20,032 nucleotides of DNA, taken from Acephala macrosclerotiorum. Its lineage: Eukaryota; Ascomycota; Leotiomycetes; Helotiales; Mollisiaceae. Under the pieces are notes generated by a model that saw nothing but the letters and a program-made list of their open reading frames with translations, was not told the origin of the DNA and ran no database searches. The position numbers and the translations under genes were made by a program. The stretch covers positions 1-20,032 of the forward strand of contig MU119771.1 in the NCBI GenBank assembly GCA_014904845.1, in the 5' to 3' direction. Shown here one piece after another: positions 6,871 to 16,475 of this stretch (its first letter is position 1; each line of letters starts with the position of its first letter).

Positions 6871-9488
6871 GCGGCGAATCCTTGCATGATGCCTTCAAAG
6901 TTGTTCGAAAACTCGGCGAAGGAGCATTTGGTAAGGTTGACATGGTCGACATGATCGAGGGCAAAGCATCGAATATTATTGTCAACTTGTGCATGGCACT
7001 GCGCTACACGAAAAAACCACGCCTAACATGGGTTGATATTAACTGTATTAACCAATCGGATTCGTCGCAGGTATTCGCTCGAAAGAACATTCAGCTATGC
7101 ATCAAGTGTTCCCCAGAACAGCTACCAGAGGTCGAGATCCTGAGACGACTCGACCATGCACATATCATCAAGCTTGCCGGCTTTTACACCTTCAGTGATA
7201 GAGCTTGGTTTCTTATGTCGCCGGTTGCAAGCAGCGACTTGGGTGCGTTGTTACATCACCAACTGGATAGGGTCCTCCTCCGCTCCGTAAAACTTTGGTT
7301 TAGCTGCCTGGCTTCGGCTTTAGAATATGTCCATGGCCAGGACATCATTCACGGAGACATTAAACCGAGGAACATTCTGGTATACTCTTCAAATCAGACC
7401 TCGCGAGCCTTCCTCTCAGACTTCGGAAGTGCCAGGCGCATCAACGCAACAAATCATATATGTCGACACTCAGGATTGACTCCAAAGTACGGTGCACCCG
7501 AGCTTCATCACGAGACCTCAACCGGCCAGTCATGGTCCCCTACCCTTGGCAGAGCTGCCGATATCTTCTCTTTGGGCTGTGTGTTTCTGGAAATGGCAAC
7601 GGTGATCTCTGGTCATTCAGTCAAGTCCTTCGAGAACTTCCGCTCAGAGGGGGTGAGAAGCACCTCGTTCTATGAGACTCTACCAAACGCGATGCGCTGG
7701 ATTGATGTCATCCGAAATTCCATCCATTGGGAATGTCAACATTTCAACAATTGCCTGAACACGATCAAAGAAATGCTCGATCCGGACCCATGGAGGCGGC
7801 CGACGGCGAAGGACGTTGCGAGAAGCTTTCCCCGCTGTATCTGCAAGCCACTCGACCAACACTCTCGCATAAGCCTTCCACCCACAGGCGTGGTAAAGCT
7901 CAGAGCGTTAGAGGCCATCAAAGACTCCGAAAAACATGCTCCACCCCCAGACGCCCAGGAAGATAAACTCTCTGGTATATGTCGAATCACGAGCCTACCA
8001 AAATCACCTAGTAAGGTTGATGATCTTGCACTACCCCCAGACGCTCTGGGAAAGCAACTCGCGGTTTGGATGTTGGCGAATGAGTTCCTAAATTTCCACG
8101 ATAGGAGAGAAAAGCGTATGAGTCATCTTCAAGATGAAGTTGTCGAGGTTCACGTCAAAACATTTGAATGGGTTCCCAATCATCTGCGGATGTCTTCCTT
8201 GTATGGCTTTTTTGATTGGCTCAAGAACGAAGGTGGTTCATACTGGGTCGGTGCAAAACATGTCTTAGGAAAATCCACCTTGAGCCTCCTGTATGATGGT
8301 TCTCTCGAGCCTCCAAGCTCACTTGATAATCTTAGCATTATGGCGAAAGTCATTGCAGGGAGACCTATCAGCCAGTATCCTGAATCTGATAGGTGTTTTC
8401 GCGTTGCAATTACTTGGCTGAAGCACTGCCTCGGCCAGAGCGGAAACTCGTTATCTGGCTGTCGTGCACCTAGCTCAATCGATAAAATTATTGCTCTTTT
8501 GATGGTGTCTAGCAAGTATTATCTGGAGTCTGAATGGCACTTGCGGAGTTTTTCTGGAGACTATCTTTTTGCTTTGGTTGTGCTGGTGCTGGAAGGAATT
8601 TCTGCAGATCCGGTCGACTCCCTGCGGTGCAGATTGTTCCCGAATACTTTGTTAATCTTGCAAGCACCCTTGGCTATGAGACCATGGGCTTTTAAGCAGC
8701 AACTCCTAGCTGTCTGCACCTTGAATTCCAGGCATGAGGGAATGACAGCATATTCCTCGAGTAGAGAGATCCCCTATCCGGCGAACGCTTCATATGTGGG
8801 TCAATTCGAGCCTCTCTCCTCCGGCCGAGTTATGATCTGGACTTCAAGCCTTCAACCACGAGACACATGGTCTGTCAGCCAAAAGACCGATGGGACCACA
8901 GAACGGGCCAGGACAAGATTCGTTCCCAATTCCCCTGCAATGCCTGCACCGAACTCGTCTTTGTCTAGTTGCAGCGAAGACCTTGTACGCCTAATACAAA
9001 GCTTTGAGAAGGCTCATGGTCAGGAGATACTTGAAGGCTTGCAGCGAATCAGAACGTCTTCAGACCTAGATCACGATGTTTCTACTGAAGACGTGGTCTT
9101 GAAGTTCGTTAAAATCCACAGGGAACTTACTGTCCAAGCCCTGCGATTTGAAAGGGCGGGCAAATTTGCAGAAGCTGAGCTGCTGTGTCGAGAAGCAGTA
9201 ACATCAGGTGAAAGAATGTTAGGCCCTAACAGCTCTCGCACGATTGACAGCATCGTCTGTTTTGCAAGAGTCCTTGACCACAACGTTGGCCAGGAACAAG
9301 AAGTGCATACTTTACTGCGGTGTGCTTCAGAGAGATTCAAGGGCCAAATGGAGATTGAGCGCGGACGAGGTGCAATTGGCGTTTCTGGGTGTAATCCATC
9401 TTCAGCGCTATCGAATGAAGAAGAAAAAGTTGGCCCTATTTCTGGTGAGCAGAGCCTACCCCCCAATAATGTCCTCTGGCCAACTTAA
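6871..9488 (+). CDS. Ser/Thr protein kinase with HET insert, NACHT-entry segment and TPR (C-terminal part of the zinc-finger/kinase locus)
   Basis: One open frame follows the acceptor at 6870. Counting from the codon at 6882, the kinase marks are the Gly loop GEGAFGKV (residues 12-19), lysine in VFARK (68), alpha-C Glu region LPEVEILRRLDH (81-92), catalytic loop HGDIKPRNIL (157-166, Asp159), DFG (180-182), APE (205-207), ADIFSLGC and RRPTA. The HRD arginine is Gly, so it is a non-RD kinase. A HET-like insert occupies residues 25-60. Further on, HVKTFEWV...FFDWL...YWVGAKHVLGKSTL (about 425-468) matches the opening of fungal NACHT modules, with a worn Walker A. No Walker B was found. A TPR of kinesin-light-chain type (ERAGKFAEAELLCREAV...LGPNSSRTIDS) lies near 760-800. 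The kinase fold is certain; activity and the true start are not, because the upstream exons are broken. Confidence 0.8.
6954..7070 (+). other. HET-domain-like fragment inside the kinase N-lobe
   Basis: Between the Gly loop (GKVDMVDM) and the beta-3 lysine (VFARK) the frame reads IEGKAS, then VNLCMALR, then PRLTWVDINCINQSD. This follows the HET-family order of NGK, NL..ALR, LWVDAICINQ.D. Normal kinases have about 12 residues at this place; here there are about 45. The stretch keeps the frame. An alternative is that 6981-7070 is a 90-bp GT-AG intron (donor GTCAAC, CCTAAC inside, acceptor CGCAG) that is spliced out in frame. The HET match, which spans the proposed intron, argues for inserted coding DNA. 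Confidence 0.7.
8140..8300 (+). other. NACHT-entry segment with degenerate Walker A
   Basis: Within the kinase frame, HVKTFEWV is followed by GFFDWLKNEGG, SYWVGAKHVLGKSTL. Fungal NLR-type ATPases carry a TFEW, F..WL, YWVSGKPGSGKSTLM series at the start of their NACHT domain. Here the first Gly of the P-loop is Ala and the loop is AKHVLGKST, and the sequence after it does not continue as a NACHT domain. This is probably a truncated remnant. Confidence 0.6.
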
Positions 9489-9872
9489 TCCCAGAACCTG
9501 TTGCAGATCTCGCCTTGCCTTTAGAAGAAATGTAAATACAGAAGCTCTTCCGCTGCCTTATCAAAGCTGGCTTTGGCCACAAACGTAAATTTGATCTCAT
9601 ATCGACCGTTACTTGCGAAAAGGCAACATCAGCTCCTCAATCTATCTTGCATCCAAGGAAGATTACCAAAACTCCGCAGCGAACACCTGAGCGAAGAGAG
9701 CCTGTCCGCGAGAAGTTTCGTCAAGGTTACCAAATTTTTCGCGGCGCTATCTCTCAATACGGACGATCTGCGTCTGGCGAAGGCTAGATGGGTTGAAACT
9801 TGGGGGTTCTCAAATCAATGGCGGCAAAGGCCCCTGATTCGACGAGGATTGACTATTTGGGATTTTGGCTAG
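9489..9872 (+). pseudogene. Decayed continuation of the TPR region
   Basis: The kinase frame ends at 9488 without a rounded TPR array. From about 9350 a different frame reads LSADEVQLAFLGVIHLQRYR, which looks like the next TPR helix, up to a stop at 9588. A third frame then reads LLNLSCIQGRLP and TDDLRLAKARW, also TPR-flavoured, to 9872. This is the pattern expected of a repeat array broken by single-base shifts. The resemblance is weak and was judged by eye. Confidence 0.35.
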
Positions 9873-10641
9873 GATCCGACGTGCTGGGAAGGAATGCAAC
9901 GACGGAGACCAATTTCACTCAAAACAACCCTTAGCATACGAAAAGGCTTAGTATTTTCGATTCGCAACGCCTCCTGATCGCCTTGCCAGAGTCTTTTTTT
10001 GCTTGTGAGGGGATTCGAGGCTCAGGAGGCTCAGAATGATCTACGAGAGATGTCCCAAGTTTTTGGAGGCGCTTGGCGACAATGGGACTAGCGTTGTCTT
10101 GGCCATAAGAACAGGAGCACAACTGGAATCTTTACTTACCTCACTTCACTATGAATGCCTTCCCACCCACTCTACTTCACGCTCTGTTCAGGCCATGCTA
10201 GGCATACGCCGCGGCACCCGCAATGTATATGGCACAGCGCGAGATACAGCACCTCCTTGCAGACGGTAACTTTGCGACTCGTGATGCACTTTTCGCTTCT
10301 GCTACTCTGGACCGCCAAAGACGTTTCAGCAGCAAGAGTTTCCATCTGAAAACTGGTTGGCATTTGGTGCAAGGATCACCATTCCTTCTTTGCGGAGCAT
10401 CAAGATCAGATGGCAGCTCGTGACGAGAAAATACCAGCACATAAATGTCTACCGTCCTGCTCTTATTTGCTGTGTACCGCCACTTACTTTCTTCCATTCA
10501 TTCTTTTCAACTTAGGCGGACTGGTCTGCTCTTGAACCTGTTTCTATTTTTGTCCACTCACTACTTCAATCTACGTTCAGCTTGCCATAGCTCGCCTTCT
10601 AAAACTTTATAATCTCCGCCCAACAGACTACGCACGTTACC
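9873..10641. other. Intergenic and promoter region of the secreted-protein gene
   Basis: About 770 bases with no recognised gene; short frames on both strands are uncoordinated. The last 150 bases are C/T-rich with TTATAAT at about 10607-10613, typical of a filamentous-fungal promoter and leader just before the ATG at 10642. Confidence 0.4.
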
Positions 10642-11485
10642 ATGAAATCGTTTAATCAGGTCCTGTTCAGCGGGTTCGCTATGTTTGCAGGTGTAGCCGC
10701 AATACCAACGAAAAAGGCTTCCAGCACAGCAGCAGCGACAGCCATCACACGTGGCGCCTCAACAGTTGTCATGAAGGAAGTTGGTGGAATCGCCGGAAAT
10801 GAATGCCTCATCTTTTCGCAACAATGGTACGCTCTTCACAGGCTCAATCGAAAGCTCTTGCACAACCATAGTGGACAATATTGGTTTATTGGAAAGTCCG
10901 GAGAGCCGAATACACTCGACTTCTTATTATTGTGCGCTCCGTTGCTTAATTCTGTTATGTCAATAGAAAACCGTCGCAAAAAGCCAATGAGGCATTTGTA
11001 GGCGAGATCGTGGGCCCTGCGTGCGTAAACACCGCCGCCGATCGACAAGTCACACCGTCCACCTCCGCTTCCGTGGCCGGTGTTCTTGTTCAAAGAAGCT
11101 TTGGTACGTGATCCTCCGAGCCTTCGCCAAAGGCCCCGAATTCCCCTCATCTTTGAAGGGACGCTGTACTAATGTCATATATAGATGCTGGTTTCCGGCA
11201 AGATCTCATCGGGAAACAAGCATGCGTTGGATTCAACGGGACAGACTTCAAGGCCGTTGACTGCGCCGCCTCGGATACTCAATTCGTCAGCCTTCTGGGA
11301 GGGGAACTCAAGTCTGGAACTGCTTGCCAGAGCGGTCATGATGGTGCTGTAAGTTATTTCAATTTTTAGTGGGCCGGCGCACTTGGTGCAGTACTGACCT
11401 TTGGCAGGCCCAACTTACTGTTGACACAACAGATAGCAAATGTGTGGGGGTAACATTGACGACTGTGACACCGGCCGCTCCTTAG
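10642..11485 (+). CDS. Small secreted Cys-rich protein, multi-exon, 5' half uncertain
   Basis: ATG 10642 opens a signal peptide (MKSFNQVLFSGFAMFAGVAA, cleavage likely just before IP), then an Ala/Thr-rich stretch to GGIAGNECLIF. Downstream, an exon reads NEAFVGEIVGPACVNTAADR and on to QRSF, ending at 11103. A clear 81-bp intron (11104-11184, GTACGT, CTAAT, TATAG) leads to DAGFRQDLIGKQACVGFNG...GHDGA (11185-11348). A 59-bp intron (11349-11407, GTAAGT, CTGAC, GCAG) leads to a last exon ending TAG 11483-11485. Six Cys are spread over these exons, suiting three disulfides. The join between the signal-peptide exon and the 10971-11103 exon is unclear. One option is a 44-bp intron with a weak donor (GTGCGC); another is an extra T at the TTTT run 10813-10816, after which FRNNGTLFTGS reads well. 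Function is unknown; secretion is inferred. Confidence 0.55.
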
Positions 11486-12107
11486 ACCGTACGATCAAGT
11501 CAGGGGATTCCTGGTACCGACAGTATTGCATGAGAAGGAGTTGTACATACATATTCCAAGAACACCAAATATGAAAACCACCTGTGTACAGAGCTAGGCT
11601 GAAGGAATTATGTACTAAAGCACGATATTCACTACTGCTCTACGTGAGTTTGACGGAGGAGAGGAGAAAAAGTTAAAGATAAAGTGATTTCTCATGCCAC
11701 CAAGCGAGGGAAAAAGTAGGCTGCAGTTGCTCACAAAGGTACTCGGGTTTTGGGAAATTACAATGCAACACCTTGATTACATGTTACTTCACCGATGAGT
11801 GGCATCCAACCGGCTCTTCAATTCTTGCTTTTCGACCATTCTCGTTGGCCCTTGATCTCTGGGACCTCCACGGCACAAGAGAAATGACCAGGGAAGTGAA
11901 AACTACCGAGTCCCGAGGATTCTCCGTCAGAAGTCGTGGGGTCTCCGCATTCTCGGCGCGCGGCTAGTTGCGGGTCAATGCTGCTTCCTGAATATCAACA
12001 AACTTTCAATTACAATAAATGTCCCAAGTTCCCAAGGGAATCAGGCGTCTCTGGAATTTCCTCTCTCATGCGATCAAGGTCAATATCGAGATCAAGGAGC
12101 CGCCTCA
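11486..12107 (+). promoter_or_regulatory. Intergenic: 3' flank of the secreted-protein gene and mccA promoter
   Basis: About 620 bases without a gene. A CCG-N6-CGG inverted triplet at 11945-11956 could bind a Zn2Cys6 regulator, but one such site is weak evidence. CTCGG and CCGAG half-sites nearby (about 11908-11956) make this stretch the likeliest control region. No TATA box was chosen. Confidence 0.3.
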
Positions 12108-14491
12108 ATGTATCCTGCAAGTCGATCGCGGCTTCTCAGCCGTGCAATTCAATTCTCCGCACAGCATCGCTATGTCTCAACTACTGCGCAAACACATCCC
12201 ATAACCTCCGTCCTCATTGCCAACCGTGGTGAAATAGCACTTCGCGTTGGACGTACGGCGTCTGCTCTAGGCGTACAATATACGACCATCTACACGGATC
12301 CCGATGCCCACTCTCAACACGCCCTTTCGAGCCCATTTGCGGTCAACCTCGGTGAATCGAATGCATACCTAGACGGAGAACGGATAATCTCGGTGGCCAA
12401 GGCGCAAGGCTGTGAGGCACTACATCCAGGCTATGGGTTTCTCAGCGAGAACTCGGCGTTCGCGAAGAGATGTGTCGAGGAAGGGCTAGTGTTCATTGGA
12501 CCACCATGGAAAGCCATCGAGGCAATGGGGAACAAGTCGAGGAGCAAGGACATCATGATTCAAGCCGGTGTGCCATGTATACCAGGCTACCACGGAGCGA
12601 ATCAGGAGCCGCGATATTTACTCGAGGAAGCCAAGAAGATCGGGTTTCCAGTCATGGTGAAAGCTGTGAAGGGGGGTGGCGGGAAGGGTATGCGTATAGC
12701 TTTCCATGAGCAGGAATTTCTGGATAAGCTGGAGAGTGCGAAGAGCGAGGGCAGAAACTCCTTTGGCGATGATGCGATGTTGGTGGAGAAATACATTGCC
12801 ACCCCAAGACACATCGAAGTTCAGATATTCGCAGACAAGTACGGAAATTCTGTTGCCCTAGGAGAGCGGGATTGCAGTCTTCAACGACGACATCAGAAGA
12901 TCCTGGAAGAAGCCCCGGCACCAAACTTAGCAGAAGACACAAGACAAGACTTATGGCAGAAGGCCCGAGCTGCTGCGTTGGCTGTGGGGTATGAAGGTGC
13001 GGGCACTGTAGAATGTAAGAAGTCAATTCTATTCCTACATACACCCAGCTGATACCCAAAGTTATCTTTGACAATGACACGAATGAGTTTTTCTTCATGG
13101 AAATGAATACGAGGCTCCAAGTTGAGCATCCAGTTACAGAGGAGATCACCGGAGAGGATCTTGTCTCCTGGCAATTCAAGGTCGCAGCGGGAGATCCTCT
13201 CCCATTAGATCAAGAGGCCATTGCTCGGAGAATTTCTAAGCGAGGATGGGCCATCGAGGCTCGAATCTATGCTGAAAATCCAAGCCAGAATTTCATGCCG
13301 GATTCCGGCAAACTCATCCATCTCAGGACACCAAAGCTATCGGACAGCGTTCGCATCGATGCAGGTTTCATCGAAGGGGATACGGTCTCCGCGGCGTACG
13401 GTACGTACTCTCTGCTTAGTAGAATGTTCCTGGACCCCTTAGAAATCTCGAGCTCGGCTCTTAACTTTTGAAAGACTGTTGCTGATATTTCCTCTAGATG
13501 GCATGATCGCGAAGCTCATTGTTAGTGGCCCAACTCGGGAAGTTGCAATACGTAAACTCCATGCTGCACTCCAGGACTACGAAGTAGTTGGTCTCAGCAC
13601 CAATATCGAGTTTCTGAAGAAGATCTGCAAAAGTCCTGCATTTGTTCGAGGCGACGTGGAGACTGGTTACATACAGAAGCACAGTGATGAGTTATTTGCT
13701 CCCGAGACTGTTGAGCCCGAAGCTGTCGCTCAAGCCGCTCTAGGGCTCTTGTCGAATGAATTGCCCTCGATGGCGTCGGGCATTACCCCAGGTCCTCACT
13801 CAGAAACTGTTGGATTTGGCCAAACTAGTTCGCGCCAGTATACATTCATTCTTACGGGTACTTCTGAGCCTATTCAGGTCGCTCTTGAGCAATCAGGGCC
13901 AAATATCTTCCAGATTGCTGTCAAGGGGTCCGGCATCGATCGGACCTATTCAAATGTACTTTGTACACCTGTACATCCAACGATATCGACATTCTTCCCA
14001 CATACCCGAATCGAGAGCACTTTGATAATTGATGGCGACAGGCTCTCTCTATTCCAGCATGGCAAGCAAATAAATCTGACACTCCCAACCCCCGGTTGGT
14101 TTGAGAAGGCTCTGGGCTTGAAAGATGTAACGAACAGCGTCCTAGCGCCAATGCCGTGCAAGGTGTTGAGAAACGAGGTCGAGGAAGGAGACGAAGTTAA
14201 GAAAGGCCAGCCTTTAGTCGTGTAAGGCCCTACTATTCATGCATAAGAACTTTCTGACCACTGAATAGGATTGAAAGCATGAAAATGGAGACAATGATAC
14301 GCTCGCCTCAGAGCGGAATCGTCGCAAAGCTGGTCCATAAAGCAGGTGTAAGTGCCCACAAAAGAGAAATAAGGTCACAGCTGACATTTTTGAAGGACAT
14401 TTGCAAAGCTGGGACGGTGCTGGTATTATTTGAGGAGGTTGGTGCAACTGGATCCGAGTCGTTTAACTCCGGGCTAACACATACAGCATGA
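12108..14491 (+). CDS. mccA: 3-Methylcrotonyl-CoA carboxylase, biotin-containing alpha subunit
   Basis: This mitochondrial enzyme carboxylates 3-methylcrotonyl-CoA in leucine breakdown; the alpha subunit holds the biotin carboxylase and biotin carrier. Exons are 12108-13014, 13062-13400, 13498-14221, 14269-14347 and 14396-14491 (714 aa). Introns are 47, 97, 47 and 48 bp, with CTGAT or CTGAC branches. The start ATG gives an Arg/Ser-rich targeting peptide before [16 protein letters not shown]. Biotin carboxylase motifs are [10 protein letters not shown], the ATP loop [45 protein letters not shown] and the [12 protein letters not shown] signature. The biotinyl lysine is in ESMKMET (AAA at 14282). 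The short length and absence of a carboxyltransferase domain separate it from pyruvate and acetyl-CoA carboxylases; propionyl-CoA carboxylase alpha is less likely in fungi. A 49-bp intron (14438-14486, CTAAC branch, ACAG) could give an alternative end at 14501. The beta-subunit gene is not in the window. Confidence 0.93.
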
Positions 14492-14717
14492 GGAGAAATA
14501 GACACTTGGCCGTCCTGGGGGTGAGGTAGACAAGACTCACGATCTTATGGATTAATCTCTGGGATACCACAGTAGCATACCGGCAAGCAGAGAACGACGA
14601 GTGCGACGAGGCAGAAAGCAAAGCACAGCTGCATAGATTAGAAACTTTACGAGGGTGGGAAACGTTTCGCAGAGCAGAATAGAGACGTAAGTCCTAGCCG
14701 ATAAATGTAAGAATGCA
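14492..14717. other. Convergent 3' intergenic region (mccA / hydrate epimerase)
   Basis: About 226 bases between two facing stop codons. It holds both 3' ends; no separate feature is seen. Confidence 0.5.
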
Positions 14718-15768
14718 TCACAACTTCTGACCATTTGCTCCAACCTCAACAACCTGGTCGATGCCCTCGTATTCTGGCAGTTCTAAATCATACTTTTTCT
14801 TAATGTCTGGACTCACAAACCTGATAGGGGATATCCGTGAGCTGAGATCTTTGGGGAAAGAATTATCGAACTTACCGTCCACCGATGAAATGTCGACCCC
14901 TGAAGTACTTCACCAATGGCTTTGGAGCCGTCAAACTGACCAAGACGGCAGGGTTGAAGCTGGAGCCCGGGCCATACGATGGCGGTCCACCCTCGATATT
15001 CCAAGACGAAGGAGCGTCGACAGATGTTACTGGGAGCGATGTTGCCTGGAGTGCTTCGATGACCGCTGGAAACGGCTCGCGGACTTCGCCGGAGAAGGAG
15101 AAGCCTTGGACTTGTCAACAGAATTTCGGGGAGAGACGACCCGTAGACAACTTGTGACTTACCAAATATTGCATCGATGACATGGTCTGATTCCGTGAGT
15201 GCGGCTAGAAAGTCCTCTGTGAACGGAATGTCTAAGTTCTTAAGTTGAATTGAAAGGCGCTATCAAGATTCATGATCAGCAGCTTCAAACTTGAATAGCA
15301 AGCTAACTTGACTTGACTGCTGCGCAGTACTTACTTGGTAAAGCTCGTTCTTGCTCTGCTTTGGGTAATAGATAGTTGGCTTGTAACCGTAGTGCCAAAG
15401 ATGTCTGGCAGCAACAAGTCCGTCACCGCCTAGGTCTCTCAGTCTTGCCACCCCGGCCGAACTTGAGACGAGACTCACCATTGTTTCCCGGACCGCAAGC
15501 AACAAGGATTCTTTTACCTCTATTTGGAGGATGAACACGATAAACTAGCATAATTCAGAAACGAATGAAAAGCAGGCGAGGGGCAGCTAACCTGCCTGGG
15601 ACACTGACAAGCCTGCCAATTCCATAAGCTGATCAATAGAGAATGCGCCAACGCTCATCAGATCCTTGTCAAGAGCCGCGGCATTTTTGGCAGAAAGTGT
15701 CTTCAGATATCAAAGTAAGCTTCAAGTACAGCGGTTGTTTGGTGGCGTTGTACCTTCATTGCGTTCAT
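14718..15768 (-). CDS. NAD(P)H-hydrate epimerase (YjeF_N / NNRE)
   Basis: The enzyme interconverts R and S forms of hydrated NAD(P)H so that the dehydratase can repair them; the human counterpart is NAXE (AIBP). Seven exons on the reverse strand: 15754-15768, 15592-15700, 15479-15544, 15335-15429, 15163-15259, 14876-15104, 14718-14820, summing to 237 aa. Introns are 47-75 bp with GT-AG ends. The first exon is only 15 bases (MNAMK), then [36 protein letters not shown], the nucleotide loop [19 protein letters not shown] split by an intron inside [51 protein letters not shown], and a C-terminus [20 protein letters not shown]. Family length is about 230-250, so it is complete. It starts back to back with the mitochondrial bS16m gene. 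Confidence 0.92.
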
Positions 15769-16014
15769 GTCTCGGCTTTTGCACTAACACTGCATGTAAT
15801 TCGATTTAGAAGGAAAGGAGCTTCACAGACAGTCTCTGAAAGTTTGATAGATTTCAACACTTGATGCCTCGTCGACGTTGACATCACCTTATTTCGGACC
15901 CCTGACTAGAAATCAGAGCGGAAAGCAAGCGGGGCGGAGCGGAAGCGATCATCAAAAAATAGCGAACCTCATCCATCACAGCGATTCAGCACAGCTGGAC
16001 AGCAACTTTCCACA
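15769..16014. promoter_or_regulatory. Shared divergent promoter (hydrate epimerase / bS16m)
   Basis: Only 246 bases separate the two start codons, so both core promoters and leaders lie here. The stretch is of mixed composition with a short A run (about 15953-15959). No TATA box is evident, as is usual for housekeeping genes. Confidence 0.6.
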
Positions 16015-16475
16015 ATGGTTGTCAAGATTAGATTAGCACGTTTCGGGCGTCGCAAAGCTCCGTTCTACAACATTGTCGTTGCGCAGGCACGGTAAGCTCT
16101 CAGTGTGCAAGCGTCAGTCCATTTCCCTGACAAGCATATAGGACAGCACGAAACAGCAAACCAATCGAAGTTCTGGGTACGACATAACACGGGATAGGCA
16201 TCTAAGAGAGCAGAGACTGATTCGAGGAAATAGGGACCTATGATCCGATACCGAAGGCGCCGACTGATGGAGAGGGAAAGCCTTTCAAGGATATCAAATT
16301 AGATTCTGCGAGAGCGAAATACTGGCTAGGAGTAGGCGCACAGCCCAGCGATCCTGCCTGGAGATTATTGTCAATGGTAAGGAATGGCCCAACAGAGAGA
16401 GTCTGGCAGATACTGATATGGATTGTCTAGGCTGGATTATTAGAGCCCAAGTACCGACCTACCACAGGAAAGTAG
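16015..16475 (+). CDS. Mitochondrial small-subunit ribosomal protein bS16m
   Basis: Component of the mitochondrial 37S/28S small ribosomal subunit, homologous to bacterial S16. Exons 16015-16091, 16142-16176, 16234-16376 and 16431-16475 give 99 aa. Introns are 50, 57, 54 bp (branches CTGAC, CTGAT, CTGAT). The protein begins MVVKIRLARFGRRKAPFYNI, the hallmark S16 N-terminus, followed by VVAQARTARNSKPIEVLGTY, DPIPKAP, KDIKLDSARAKYWLGVGAQP and SDPAWRLLSMAGLLEPK. The length matches the family. No cleavable targeting peptide is obvious, which is common for S16 because its basic N-terminus can serve for import. Confidence 0.95.

Noticed and set aside
6981..7070. 90-bp in-frame intron in the kinase N-lobe
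   Set aside because: Possible GT-AG ends, but a non-consensus donor, and the content matches HET coding sequence; kept only as the alternative.
12652..13179. Long reverse open frame of 175 codons
   Set aside because: Lies antisense within the well-supported mccA exons; no domain.
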